Of a DNA stretch of 64,000 bases, positions 26,501 through 41,500 are shown one piece after another (position 1 is the first letter of the stretch; every line of letters starts with the position of its first letter). A program made the position numbers and the translations under genes. The stretch is from Macropodus opercularis (taxonomy: Eukaryota; Chordata; Actinopteri; Anabantiformes; Osphronemidae). The stretch covers positions 1,328,001-1,392,000 of the forward strand of contig CM061107.1 of the NCBI GenBank assembly GCA_030770545.1. The letters are read 5' to 3'. The notes under the pieces are model-generated. The model had not been told where the DNA came from. It worked only from the letters and a program-made list of their open reading frames with translations, and searched no databases.

Positions 26501-29500
26501 TTGCTCGTGTAGGGTGACACTCCGGTTACAGCTCCGCTCAGCGTTTTTTGCCACAGGGACAGAGACGACCGTCCTGTCCAGTGTGTGCACGACCTGCAGT
26601 GTTTGTAACACACAATGAAAACAGGATCGTGTGGCCTCGAGCGCTGCCTCCGCTCCATGCACACACCTAAAGCTCCTCTTTTCACAAGGAGGATTTAGCA
26701 CCTGGCACAGCGTGGAGGCGGTTTTTAAAACCCGCCCAGAACCAGCACAACTTGGCCACCAAGCAAAGGCTTCAGCTCATATGCAGCATGTAGATAGATC
26801 TTAATAAAACCCGTAGTGAGATGCTCCAGAGGCCAACCTGTCTGTGGTTAATATAGCATCTGGCAAACAGCCATGTGAAATCAGACGTTATTTTAAGAAC
26901 CGTGAGCTTGTGGCCCATGCAGATGCTGTCAGCGGCTCTTTTGCTGCAACCTTGGAGAACTGCAGGAGAATGTTAATATAGCAGCGCGGCTGTGAGGAAG
27001 GGATGCACGCGTCTGGAGAATGAATGTCACAGACGGAGCACGTTTAATTTAGTACGAGACGGAGACAGATCAGGTGCTGCCCTCTGATCCAACAGAACCA
27101 CGTAAACGCTGGTTTGACTCGCATCAAGCAGCTCAAGCCATTAATTAAAGCAACCTGATAATCACCTGGTCAGTTCAGACCGATGCTGGAGGAGCTGGAT
27201 GTGAGAGCAGAAATATCAGACTCTACAGAACCTCACTAAACTACCAGTTGAACAAAGACAACGACCACTGAGTGTTTAGGATGCTGTGTGTTCTGACGTT
27301 TGAATAGAGCTCAATCTCACTGTGCGATCTTTGTTTCTACAACAGACAGTTTAATTCACAGGCATAAAATTTACAAAATGAATGATTTCTCTCATCTCGT
27401 CAGCAAAGTGAATCCACGTTTATCCAAATTGTTGTTTAACATTTTCCACACCTATCAGCCTAATCCAACTAATTAAATCCACCTTGATTTGCTTCAGCTG
27501 TAAAACCTCCTTAACGTCTTTGCATCACCAGGCTGCTTGACAGAACGTTTACATTTTGTTAAAACGTGTTGCAGTGTTTTTTAACAGGGGTAAATCACTC
27601 TGAGGCCCAAAGCCAAGAACAATTTACTTCAAGGTTGCACTGCTCCATTCAAAGGCTCTAACTTTTCTAATGTTAAGGCTTTTGGCTCTGTATGCAGATA
27701 TCTGCTGTGATTTTCTGCCTCATGAAGTGTATGCACAGACTTAAGCTTGAAAATTTGCATTTTTCAAACAAAGTAGCTTTGGAGAAAAGTAAAAGATGCT
27801 CAGAGTGATCAAACTACTGATTCGTGGGTACTGTCTTCAGTTCTGAGCATGTGTCTGTTTTAGGCCCCGTCGTCAACCCTAACATTTCACTTTGACGTAA
27901 TTCTCCACAGACAGATTTTAAAGCTCTCTAGGATATTGCATTTGGGGTTTTGGGAATATCACAAGCAAGGTAATCTTGATTGGGGATGACAGTCCCCTCA
28001 CACTGTCAACAGGCTATTTTTACCCAGCTCGTTGCACATTATTGCCCCGAGGCGACCTGATCCCGTTTTATCTCCAACCCTCCTCAAAGATTCCTTATGA
28101 TTATTTTTTTTATTTAAGGTTGTTCAGCTCAACCTGCAAATTAATGTGGACACTTGATGCACAGCACTTGACAGAAAATCTCAATGTTAATGGAGCAAAT
28201 AGAAAATCTGACATGCACAGTTTCCTGTTTCATTGTCATCTAATTACATTTTACAGCCCGTGCACTGTGGGTTGTGTGTGTTAAGGCTCCACTAATGACA
28301 TTTCCTATAGAAGGACGACTGCTCAGTGTCTGATGCAACTATATGACATGTCGAGCGTCTTGTCCAGAAGGAATTTGGCAGAAAATTCTCCATCCATATA
28401 TTCTGCTGAGGGGGCGCTGCAGCCCATCCAGCTGTTATCAGGCGAAGGGCGCGGTAGAGACAGACAAACCCTCACACCCATGGAGTCACCAGCTGCTCTG
28501 CCCAGTTCCCAGAGAAAATCTACGCAGACCAAGAACCGGCGCTAGCAACTTCATCACCATGAGTCCTAGAAGTTATTGATGTCTCTGTGTTTTTGGGCGG
28601 CCTGCGTCTTTCTCACAAACACTGTGGCACAAATGTCTGAACTGAAAAGATTGTGATGGTCAAAGGTGACTCTGACCTTGTGTGTGTGTGTAAACACCAC
28701 ATTGAAGAAATGGATGGAGAGAATTTTATTTACTTTGGCAAAAACGTGGAATCATGAGGGATTGATGAAAACAGTGGTTTCTCCATCCTGAAAACAAGTC
28801 CAGCATTTGTACTATTTTTAGTTTCCAGCAGCTGTTTGACAGCTTAATGGCTTTTAGGAGCTTTTCTTGGTTGGACTCTCACAGAGATTTAAGCTCTGCT
28901 AAAACAGTAGCAACTTCTTAACACAGAGCAGCTTCTTAGTGTGAAAATCCAGCGTCCGCTACTTAACACCCAAAGTCAAAAATCTAGAAACTTCAAGTCA
29001 AGTCAGAAGGAGGTTTGGTTACTTACCGGCCACACGGGAACAAGCTGGGGCGAAAATCCGAGGCAGAACCGGGTCTGAACCGGGTCAGAAAACCTGTCAG
29101 CAAACATTAATCATTCCGTGTGGCTCATTGTCTCATGTTGACAGCTTTCAAGCTGCTGTCTCCATTTTTCCCGACTGCGGCTGACGTGTAACGACCCGTG
29201 GAGCCGACCCGCCTCAGTAGCGGGGCCATACCTGTCCGTAGGTAACAGGATGCCACCGGCTGATGTTTGACGCGTGCCCTCACTGCCGATGGCACCTCTG
29301 GAGCGTTTATGGTGATTTCTGGTGGCTGACACACGCAGCCAACACTTCACCCTCGTAACATCAGATGCTGGAAGTAACTTATTAAAGAACTATAGTTCTT
29401 ATCAAGTCAAGTGCGCCTGGTGCTTCAGCCTTGAACATGTTATCTCCCATGAACCCCGGCGGCCTCACCTGTTCCCCTGCACGTGGCCGCTGATGTCAAA

Positions 29501-32500
29501 AATATCTTTTTAAACCGTCTGACATCGCTTCTTTGAACTTTAAATTGCCTCATTTGCAGTATTTCAATGCCACAGTGGCCTATTTTATGAATTCCATTTC
29601 CTTCATCTCGAGAAATAGTAAATGCGAAGTGACAAATGTGAAATTCGCTGCAGATTATTTCATTTCTGTGCTGTGAATATGGAGTGAAATGTGTCTCTGA
29701 TACAGCAGGCCCACATGGAAGGATGTAATTTGAGTCATCATTTGTCAAAGCCTTCATGCCGACCCCCCGCTATTCGGGCTGCATTATCCAGCCATGTGCA
29801 GAAACAGTCATTTTTTCTAGAAATTGAACACCGTTATACTGGTTCACCCTGAGTCTGTTTTGATTTAAAGCAGCCAGGGATTGAAACGGGCCTTTCTAAC
29901 TGTGTCCGAGATGGAAGTAAATCGTGTGAAGAAGCGGCCGACCTGCTCCCCACATACGTGCACCCACGTAGCCAACGGCTCGGCGACGGGATAACTCAGG
30001 GCGCAGAGAGAGCGCAGGTGAAAAATAATAAGACTACCCAGGCAGAGGGTGGCAGACTGTCCCGACGGGGAACGTGTGAAAAATCACAGCTTGTGCGACT
30101 TCCACTGACGATATCTCCCCCCATTAGCCTCAAAAGCTGAATAAAGGTCACGGTGCCACTACTAATTGAGGAGAAATTCACATGCTGAGCATTTCTAATG
30201 AAACAACCAAAACAAGGAGAAGCTGCAAATGAATCATTTTTTGATACCAACTGTCTGTCCTGTGCTTCTTCTTCCTCTCCAGACAACGTGTACAGGAAAT
30301 GCCTTGCCAACGGGACTTGGGCTTTGAAGGGGAACTACTCCATGTGTAAGGCCATACTCCAGGAGGTAAGACGTGAGCGCGTGCTGTCGATCCGGACTCA
30401 CGTGACTTTCATGCCTCGTCCAAGCTACGGAAGATTTGTTACTGAGGCACATTTCTAGTGAATGTGGATTCAGGGTTATTATTAAATTAATATCCTTAAT
30501 GTATGTCTAAAATACACTCACTGGCCACTTTATTAGGTACATATACAGTCTGGGTTATACTAGGCCGATGTTGTTTTGGTCCCACGTGGTTGCCAGTCTG
30601 AATTGAGGGTTGGCCGCTGCCAACGTGGGCCACTTCCCTCATCAGCAGAGCAGCTTTAATCATTTCTTGCTCAGAGCTGTCCAGGGTTTACTCGCAGGTG
30701 GAAGCTTATTTTTTGTCCAGGATTGTGTGAATTCCTCAGAAGAAAAGCCGTCATTTAGCTGCACAGCATTGTCCTCCACTGACGTGAGCAAATCCAAGGA
30801 GCAGAGATGAAAACCTGCTCCTCTGCTTCGTTTCCATCAGTTCACATGTTGCTGGGCTTTTTTAGCTTCCACCTGCACGTTGCATTGTTTGTGCAGATGT
30901 GATGGCGATGAGAGCTCATTTTAATTAGAATCGAAGCTGAGGACGGAACACGCTGACCCAAATCAGGCTGCAGCGCTTGCATGTACAGTACAAGAATGCA
31001 AAACACAACATCGCATGGCACAAACGCTGAGGGTTCAATAATTCATAATGCCTGAATGTATGGAGTCCTGCTGGAAAGCATTTTAGTAGGAGATGCTTGC
31101 CTTCATTTATTGGAAATATAATTAAAATATTCATTAAAACAATCATTTACTATAAACTTAATTAAAAGCATAATAATAATAATAAATTGTTAACTAACGA
31201 CGAGCGGCAGCAGAGTCAGCGTTAATCAGGAACAGCTGCTTTATTAATAAACTCTCCCACTGACCATCAGCTACCACAAAGGACTGAATTCAGGATTCAG
31301 CACGCATCGATTAATAATTGATATAATAGGCAAATCCACACAAAGACCAGAGTCCAGAACCAATGTGCATGAAACCAGCTGGGAATAATCCACGAGGAAT
31401 TATTAAAGCCTCAGCGAGCGTGAACTCGAAATCTATCAAACGCATATGAACTGGCGTAGTCTCTGAACTGGCAGCTTGAGAAGTTCCACAGTGAATCCTC
31501 TGGGTCCGACCCGCTCCACCATGGCAGGACGAAGCTCCTGAGCCGTGTCAACAAAAAGAGCAGCTTACGCAGAGGCAAGCTCTCTTTCCACCTGTGTGTC
31601 CTGTGTTGTGTTGCACACGCCTGGCAGCGTGTGCGGCGTCATTAATTATGTAGGAGAGCTGCACTGAAACATCCACGGTGCAGAGAAAAACAGCACGGCA
31701 GCAAATCTCCTGTCACTTGCGTTTTGCATGTGGATTCTCACCTTTCAATATTTAAACATGCAAATAAATTTCACAGGGTACATGAAAAAACAAAGACATG
31801 TCGGTGTGTTGGTTAGTGGAGTCTCTGAAACCTGGTTCGTCTGTGGATATGGTCTGTGGTTTTATCTCGACAGTTAGCAAAACTTCCTGTGTAACAAATA
31901 AAAAAGCTGAATGTCAATCAAATGAAGACGTGAGTTCAACTAAATGGAATGAACAGATTAAATATCGCCTGGTAAAATCCTGATGTGAAGTTTAAAAGCA
32001 TAAACCTATGCAGCTGCTTTAAGTTTCAACAGCTCAGAGCATGAAATCTGAAAGCTGCCTCCCCAAAGGTTTCCATCCTGAAAAACTAAAAGTCAGACTG
32101 GCCTGAGGATCTGAGAGGCTGAGCTGGATCCTCCCTCGGCTGCTTCCAGTCCGTGAAGCAAAACAATATAATGCGTTTTCTCCTGGTTCTACACCGTTAA
32201 TATACAAGAGGAGATTCACTCAGAAGAAAACAACGTAGAGAGAAAATGTCACAACACAGTTGACACGGACCAGAAACCGGCCAATTAGCTTTAATCTCAT
32301 AAGGTCTAGTGCAGAGGAAACTTTACCAGTAAAATAAACGAACTTCAGATCCAACATCTGAGTCGTTGTTTCCAGGAGGCTCGGCTGCTGTTGTGTCATT
32401 TAGAAGCAAGCCTCCGTTGCTGTGCTGCTATTTTTTATGGCTTCCCCGCTGAGCACAGCCCAACATCTGCCTCCTCGTCCGTTAGGTCACCAGCATCACT

Positions 32501-35500
32501 GCACCAGTCATTTGTGCTTTATAGCTCTGTGAAGACGTGGGGGCAGTGCTGTGGACTGAGACCCCTCATTTAGTGTGTTCGGGTCCAATCGATCCCTGCG
32601 TTAGACGGATAGAGACTGTCTGACCTTCTAAAAATCGCATCTTTGATTTTTGATGGTTTTCTTTTGTAGCTGTGAAATAAATCAGCAGGTGGAGACGACA
32701 GCATGGCTGATGCCAGGGAGAAAAGGAGGAGGAGGCTGAAGCAGCTTCTCTCTGATGGTTCGTCCTGAAGCAAACCGGGTCGACCCACTGGAGGAGAAGC
32801 TGAGTGATCAGCTTATTGGAGGAGAAGGCCCGTCTCCGTGGGTCGTCCACCCCTCCTCTCAGCCTCTGCTACTCCTGTTTGATTTATGCTCGTGTGAGCT
32901 CCTCCTCCTCGAGCTGCCGTCCACATTTTTCACGTCTCTATTAATTCTCGTGTGCACCCACCAGAGTAAATGGTCTCTGTAATCATTCGTCTTGTTTTAT
33001 TAGCTTCTGAATGACGCTTTATAAAGTGGCTCTGCTGTAAAAGACGGGGGACAAATGAGGACAGACCTTGTTTGGGGAAAAAATGCATTTTACTGCAGCA
33101 GAGGGACGTGGCCTGTTTTTCCTGGGACAAAACAACAGCAATAACCATAAAGCAAGTAGCTGTCAGGACTAAAATACCCGCGTTACGTCCAGTTCACGTC
33201 ACAATCTCTAGAATCAGATCTTTCTAAAAATGTGGCCTGTGGCTGAGTGTGTTGCAGCTAACGGATATTTTCATTAGCGATTAATCTGCATAAAAGCCAA
33301 ACAAAGCAGTGAACGTCTGATTCCCACAGAACCAGGTGACATCTGCCAAAAAGAACCACAAATGCTCCGTTCACACTATCAGACAAACCAAAGCTGCTAG
33401 TGTAGGTGGTGGCAAAACAAATCGCAGTGACGCTGAGGCAGCTGCAGGATGGACGTCGAGAACTGAACTGACGACAGATTAACGGTTTTCTGAGCGACCC
33501 GCTGTCCCGACCTCCTCACGGCCGCCTCACGCTGGCTGCCAAGCTCAGCAAACCCACAGACATGAGGACGATGCTGCATTTCAGCCCAGCTCTGAGTCAC
33601 GGAGTCACACTCATTATAAGGGGACTGGAGAAGCGCCCGTGGCTTCCTGTAGTCCTTCGTTATGTTTCTCAGGGAGCCGCTCCGTCCCACACCGCAGGCT
33701 ATATTGAGACGCCTCAGGCCAAAGCAACAGGAGTAGATTCATTGACTTTTACAGAACAGTGCCTCCATCTCACTGTCTTCTAAACATTAGTCCTGTTGGA
33801 GATCAGGTGACACGCGTGTGTTTTGGGAATCCTGCCTGAACGCAACCTTATAAAAGTCTAGTGATGCTGCAATCACCAACTGGACGTGGAGCGGTTGGAA
33901 AGTGTGGCAGAAACAAAGAGCTGTCTGGGAACATTCAGTGTTTTGCGAGCTGCCATTAGCTATAATTATTAACATGCCCTTGTTACGTAGTTAGAAAACC
34001 AGCTACTAATCACCGACGCTACAAGAACCCATCTGTGTTGACAGCTTCTCGCTGAGGAAATTTTCAGGAGACTGGGCTGCGTTGTCGTATTCACACGCTG
34101 TAACGGTCTTTTCTTTGCCTTGGTCAAATCCTTTCCGCGGCTCCCGATTGTGTCGAATTCAGCCGAGACTCTTTAGCAAGAACAAATGAAATCACCTGGC
34201 GCCTGGCTCCAGGTGTGTGACTGTTAAAGCCCCGTGCTCCACATCCGAGGGCTCAGCTGATGGAGCCGTGATCCCGAGCTACGACTGGAAGCTGCAGATG
34301 AAAAGAGTTTTGGCCTCCGGGACCTGGACGCCTTCTGAAACGCTGCTTGTTTGTTTTTGGTGATTTTCATCTCTGATTATTTTTTAACCATGTGAAGCAC
34401 AGGCTGCTGCGGCGCCTCGCAGTCGTTACCATTTATCTGGATGTTCCTCACAGTTTGAGACGTTTGCGTTTTTCCGGTGCGATGTCCCGTCTGTGCTGAA
34501 TTCCACGTACTTCATCTGTTAAATTATTCTGCATTTTCTGCGAGCGACTGTTGTGTTAAAATAGGTTTTCAGAAAGAGACTGTGTCCCTGTCATAGGACG
34601 AACACAGTAACAGAACATCCCCCAGTTATCCAGCAGCAGTTTAGCAGAAAGAAACGGTGTCAAAAAGTGAGTGGAGACTCCTCATTACTGAAGCCTTTTC
34701 TCCTAGATTAATGAAATCTTCATGTATCAGAAATAACTTTTAATGATGTGAGTACTGTCCAGCGATAAGAACGGGTCCTGAGCTTTATTAGGCTTCTTTT
34801 ACGTTGGTTTGCACAAGAACCTACAGTTTCAAGGCAGAAACCAGCTGCTGCACCAAAGTCTGGTGAATGGGACGGATGACGTGGGACAGAGTGGGTGGTT
34901 GGGTGGGACCGGGATTAAACATGACCACGTTTCATCTTGGCGTAGACACCAGTAGGTTACATAAATCCACTTACAGCGCAGATTACTGTTGGTAGCGTGG
35001 GAGGAATCCGATCACAATGGACATCACAGACTCAGAGAAGGATGCTCTGTGTAAAACTGTCACATACTGCTGAAGGCTTCATGTGGATACTGAACGTGTG
35101 TGTGTGGGATCATGGACTGGTCCAGAACCTCTGAAAGTCAAACACAATGCAACACAATGTGTAAGACACCAAAGGACTTAAATACCGGTGAGAAGGTTCG
35201 TTCTGGGGGTGGAAGATGACTACACACAGGCTCAACACGTGGACAACACAGACACCGACACAGCGACGCGTCTTTGCTCTGTCTGCATGGTTGGAGTTAT
35301 AAAACGCGGCAGCTATTTATTGCCATTAGCTCGAATATGTGACGTTGTTCATTTGCGTCCTGCGAATGAACAACGTGAAGGTTGACTGTGGGCTTTAAAT
35401 GTCAATTAACACTCCTGCCCTGCTCAGAGCAGCAGGACTCTGCTAAAAGCGGAGACATGACAGCAGATCTTCAGCCTTTTAAAGTCGCCTGTTTCTGTGA

Positions 35501-38500
35501 AGACCTCAGAGACTCATCCTGTGTTTTCTCTCTCCCTGCAGAAAAAAGGCAAGATGCACTACCAGATAGCTGTGATCATAAACTTCCTGGGTCACTGCAT
35601 CTCAATGGTGGCTCTGCTCATAGCTTTCTTCCTCTTCTTGTGTTTGAGGTAAGCGCTGCCCCCCACCGCCACCGGTCCACTGATAATCCTGCAAACATCC
35701 TCGATGTGACAGAAGCGTCAGTATTCTGATGATCCCTCGTTCAAAGGGCCTCTCATTCTTATTCCAAAACCATTTGGTCATGGGATGAAACCTTCCTATC
35801 TCAATCCTTCAGATGCAAAGGGTTTAGACGCCTGCAATAACTAGGGCACATTCCCCACAAATGGGAATAATAGACCCATTTCAGAAACCAGAAAACCGTG
35901 TGGTGGAGTCCTGCTGGGACAAGCAGCACACCGAAGTAAAGCCTGTGTTAATGAGAGAAAGGTCTTAGCACCCTCGACAGCTGAGGCTGCTATCGATCCC
36001 GAGGCCCCCTGGGGAGCGAGAAAAGCGTGAAAGGGCACCGAGAGACACAATAAATAGAAGCTACAGGACGGCGTTTATGCACAACCTGCGTTTCTGCACC
36101 GCAGTGGACAGAGGAGGCTGAACGCGGCCTTTAATATGTCCACAGTAACGACGTCGTCACATCCAGCAGCGTTTCCACTTCAACGACTTTTTTGTTTTAT
36201 ACTATTTTTAATTGAAAGTAGTATAAATAACATCACATCTTAATGTTATTGGTGTTTATCATGGTTTGAAGCAGACGGTGGGAGACAGCTGGGAGGCCGT
36301 GGACGTCTCGGTTTCAGAACCGTGTTTTACAGTTGTACATATTATTGTGTACGTAGTTTGTGTACTTTACCACTTGTGGTAATGATCTGCCGCTGCGATG
36401 GAGAGAAATGTTGACAGTTGTGTTCAGTGTTGTGGAGCCTGAAAGAGAAAATCGATCAGAGTTAAAGAGGAGAACGAGCTTGTAGTGGTGCTTCACAGAG
36501 AGACGGCGCGTTTTGGTGGCACCTGTAACAGCGTCTGAAGCTGTGTCTGGCAGTTTGCTGGGAACCATCATCTGGCAGCCGATCCAGATGCCTTCATCCA
36601 TCACCGGTGTCTATTCAGACGACGGTTTTCTGTCTCAGGATCAGATTAGACACAGAAAATCTACAGTGACCAGCTGAACAGATGAATAAATTCAGACTCA
36701 TTTTCCACCTTATAAAAGACCCAAATATCTTCAGTATTTCCTTGATGATTCGGTTCCATCCAGTCCTTCCGCTGAGAAGTGGGATCTTGAAATCACTCCT
36801 CGTAATTTGATCAAATTGCTCCGACGTCTGAAAGTGGCCGCAATCATTTAGCGAGAACGAGCAGGAACTAAATCCATTTTCTGGCTGCGGACGGATGTTC
36901 ACCTTCACCCTCGGCTCCTTCGCCTGCGCTGTTAGATCAGGAAGAGGAACAAATGAATAAATGAGACCCAGCTGCTGTGAAAAGGTGAAGGGAAAACTGA
37001 ACACAAAGTCCACTGTCTCAGGATTATCCTGGTTTCAAGAGTCTGAAGGCAGCTCTTAGAGACAGTGCTTTTTCCTTCAGCCTCCACCAATGATCATAAT
37101 AATTAATAACACTGGACGTGACACTGCTCCATACAGAGACCTTCTGTTCTTGTTTGGGGATTTTCAGCCAGTTTTCTGAAGATCACTTCTTAGCCTGTCA
37201 TTTAGAAACAGCATGTCGCCGAGCTCCCCACAGATTAGCAGCGATGCTCAGGTTTTAGACTCTGTCTGTCTGCGCCACTGGCTGCCACTCAATCCCAACA
37301 CAGAATCTCTCCAAACCCAAGTTAACAGTTAATGGTGCAAACACAGTTTGACATTTGAGGCAGGAACTAATTAATTCAGGATCCAAGAGAAGCAGGAGGA
37401 TGGAAGAACCCACTGTGTCAAAATGAAGTACCGGTACCTTAAGAATACACTTTCTCAAGTCAGGGGTTTCATCATCTGCAGCGCATGCTACCATTAAAAG
37501 ATTCAGAGAATCAGGAGAAATCTCTGCGTCTGAAGAGGCAGAAGAGTGTTGGGCTTCATAATTAACGAATCAAAGTCAACCGGGCGTCAGATTCACTAAT
37601 AAAAAGCACGGTTTGTTTTTGTCTGGTGAGTCCTTTAAAACTGTGGCTCAGCCATCGTCCTAGTTAATAAACATGACAAACAGCTCTGCTCTCCTGCTGC
37701 TGCACATCTGCCCAGTCAGCACAAAGCCAGCTCGGCACGCGTCCTGTGGAGGAAGCAGTGATGATGTCATCAGCTGGTCACAGCCAGTCGTGAGGTTCTG
37801 TCCTGACCCGCTGGCTCTGAGGCAGTTAGTCAGACTTTAATTGTGTCTTAAGGTCGATTCATTTACAGCATAACAAAAATGGCATCATGTGACATCATAT
37901 CATTCATCATCTCCTTATTATTTATGTTGGATGGGACATTAACGTGGTCTCGTACTGTAGTTGAGTAATTCTGCCTGGGTTTAAAGTAGGAGATGTTTAA
38001 TCACGTTTCCCACCTCGTGTTTGTTTTCACATCGTGTATTTTTCCTCTTTCCTCTCAGCATGAAGTCATGTTTCTCCCTACACACAGCGGGAGGAAGAAA
38101 GACAGAAATGTTGAAAGAGGAGCATAAACATGTTCGTCTCTCCTGTTCTGTTATTGTGACAGGAGCATCCGCTGCCTGAGAAACATCATCCACTGGAACC
38201 TCATCACCGCCTTCATCCTGAGAAATGCCACCTGGTTCATCGTCCAGCTGACCATGAGCCCCAAGGTGCACGAGAGCAACGTGGTACGGCCGCACCTGAG
38301 CAAAGTCACGCCTGTCGCTCTACGTTCTCACGAACGTTCAGTCTGTTGGCTTTTCCAAAAGCTATTAAAAACACATCACATATTGTTTATTTTCACTCAA
38401 TCGCTGCTGATGTAGATTCTCCTTCGGGTTCCAGATGTGTAAAAACGAAGGTTAAACAACAAACTGGTGCCTTGTTGCTAAAGTTCAGGACCAGTGGCTT

Positions 38501-41500
38501 CAGTGGTGCTGAACTCCACGGATCAGAGTTGACTAGATGACTAATGGTCGATTTGTTCTGCAGGTTTGGTGTCGCCTCGTCACCGCCTCCTTCAACTATT
38601 TCCACTCCACCAACTTCTTCTGGATGTTCGGCGAGGGCTGCTACCTCCACACCGCCATCGTCCTCACCTACTCCACCGACAAGCTGCGCAAGTGGATGTT
38701 CATCTGCATCGGCTGGTGTACGTCTCACTGCTACTGTGTCTGTTCTGGCTCTGTCTTATGTGAAACGCTGCCACTAAGCCTCCAGGTCATTTCAGCTCCA
38801 CGGTGCTCGTTGCTTTGTGAGAGCCTGGGGAAATAAAGATGCTGACAGGTCCACTGGGGGTCAATAAGGGCCCAACAGCAAATCTTTAGCCCAGGAGTTA
38901 TTTATGAGCCTTGAGTCATTTGCCAATGCGGCTCCCTAATGGCTGCGATAAACCAAGCTGTCCTTAAAGGCCAGCGGGCAAACTGAGGTGGCACTGAGTC
39001 GCTTCAAGGCAGCCTAGACGTGGCACAAGCAGATACAGGGTTAACAGGTACATGTAGGCTTCCAGGCCTGGTACCTGAGAAACCAGTTTGTCTGATGGAC
39101 CCGGATACCGAGCAGCACAACACAGCAGCCGACATTTTGGGAGGACTGTGCTCAACTGAGTCCAGTCTGTACAAATAGGCCGTGATCAGAGAGTAGCACC
39201 CAGAGTTTCTAAGTGAAATGTGGCAGCCCTTCATTTAATGGCTCTGGTCGGTTTGAGTGTGTTTCCTCTCAAAAGAATAAACCGTCACGTATGATTGAAT
39301 CTAACAATGGGTCCGAGTTGAGATGCGGACCCCAGGATTGTGTGTGGCAGCTGGGAGCCGTACTTGCGTGGCCTTCACTAAGGCCCTGTTTCACTCTGTC
39401 AAACTAAACCGCTGAATATGCTCTGGTAGATTAGGTGCATTGTGCCAGCTGGATTACATTTCCCCCAGGGCAGCGTGAAGCCTCCGTGTGAAGAGGAGAT
39501 GGCAGCGCTGTGAAAATATAAATAAGATTTGATTTTGCTCGCTTTGCTGAGCTTTTACTGTCTGGAGCTGAAATATTACCAAGAGGTGAGACACTGGCAG
39601 GAGTTTAAAACAACAAGAAAACCTAGATGTCAAGTAATGTGAGGCTGTGAGGGCAGATTTTCCACATGCTCCATTCTCCGCTGATGACATTGCTAATGAA
39701 GCTGAAAGTTTCCAGAAAGGTGAAATAAAGCTGCGGCGAGGCAGCTGGAAGTCTGCTTGTCTGCTTTATTCTCAGTCTGAAGATCACAGTCCGGTGTCTC
39801 GCGTTCGGCTGCTGACGGGTCTTGGCTCGCGTCTGGGAATCACAGCACACAAGCAAGAATCGCTTTTGACAGAGCTTGGCAGGCGCTGGTGCTGCGATAA
39901 ATTTAAAATAAGGGCTTCATCTCGCAGTGTCAAATCCCTGGATTATACGGCCTGAATAGCAGAGGCAGCAGAAATAGTGATGGTGTGTTTTCTGCCCCAC
40001 AGGTATCCCCTTCCCCATCATCGTGGCCTGGGCCATCGGGAAGCTGTACTACGACAACGAGAAGTGAGAGACTCAACTTTTTCTTTGCTCTGATCATGAA
40101 AGTCAAACTGACATTAGATGTCTGGCTATGAATAACCTGCTGTAATCACATCTGCACAGCGTTCTTAATGACACATTAGCACCGGAGCTATTTTCACGTC
40201 CTGGACTGATTAGTGCCTGACCGACACCTCTGGCCTCTGTCTGTGTTTCTGCATTGACACTTGTTAAATCTCAATTTTATGTGATTTGGCTCCTTAAAGG
40301 ATAAAGGTGTGAATCTATATTTATCGACCCGGTCAACACATCTAATGAAAAGTCCAATGCCAGCGATGAATGAAGGCTGCGGACGTTAGCTGGGTACAAG
40401 CGTCTCACAATAACACACAATAAAAGCCAACACTGAGGCACGTTACACTAAGCTACCACCGAATGTTAACCTGCATGTTGGTCATTCTTCTTAGAAAGTC
40501 ACAGAGCTCAGCTAGAGACTCCAGCTGAGCTGAGCTCTTCCCCAGCAGAGCCATGAAGGTGTGGGCGAAGGGTTGAAGATGCTTTGAATTCACTCCCACC
40601 TCCATAGTTCACATCTGGGTTTCATCGCTGGCTGTGCTGTGACGCCTGTGGGCCCTGACTTCATTACAAACACAGAGTGACTGACGTTGTGTTGACGTTT
40701 CAGGTGCTGGTTTGGGAAGCAAGTCGGCGTCTACACAGACTACATCTACCAGGGTCCCATGATTCTCGTGTTGGTGGTAAGAGTCTTCTCCTGTTTCTGA
40801 TGATAATCAAAAATGGCTGCCAGGCTTTTGTCAGACGCTCCCGTCTGCATCCAGATGCACGACCTGTCCGTCAGCATTCAGCCCATCGCCTCCTCGTGCT
40901 CCTGCAGACTCGGCCCAAGCTTTAGTCAGTTCCAGCTCCCTGCAGACTCAGCCCAAGCTTTAGTCAGTTCCAGCTCCCTGCAGGCTCGGCTCAGTCTTTG
41001 CCCACATGCACGCACCCACGCTCTACTACAACGCCCCTCGCTGAGGCAGTTTAGCCACTTCCTGCTCGGTTTCAGCTGCTTTCTCCCGCTCGGTCTCCAG
41101 TGGCTCGCTGACCTTCTCTCACTCGTCAGAAACAACACATTCCTTTATCTTCTCTCGCCTTTCGACAGGCACGTTTTGTCTCTGTCAGTCCTCCCTCTCT
41201 CACATCTGCCTCCTTTGATATCTCCCAGCTCCTACAGGTTCTCCCGTCTCGCTTACGACAGCACATTTGCTCAGGTTTTCATCTCCTTACCTACAACGTG
41301 AACCTGCAGGATCGTCATCGGGATATTTGTGGCGTTTGCTCTCAGCACATTGTGGTTGTGAACTTTCACTGCCTTCACATCTGGAATGAACTAAGAGAGG
41401 ATGACATTACAACAAACGTGGGTAGTGGAGACAGTGGAGCTGACAAGTTTTGTTTTATTCCCAGGAATTATTCTCACCAACAGAACCACTGTGTGACATA

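Larger units (their letters stand above)
15828..30282 (+). other. crhr1: crhr1 intron 4 (14.5 kb)
   Basis: No exon of crhr1 or of a nested gene was recognised. It holds an AT-rich patch near 18,420-18,660, an (AAT)n tract at 19,951, two decayed AC-rich arrays (20,145 and 22,195) and fragments of dispersed repeats at 23,340, 24,470 and 28,411. Open frames inside it lack matched splice sites and protein resemblance. Confidence 0.7.
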
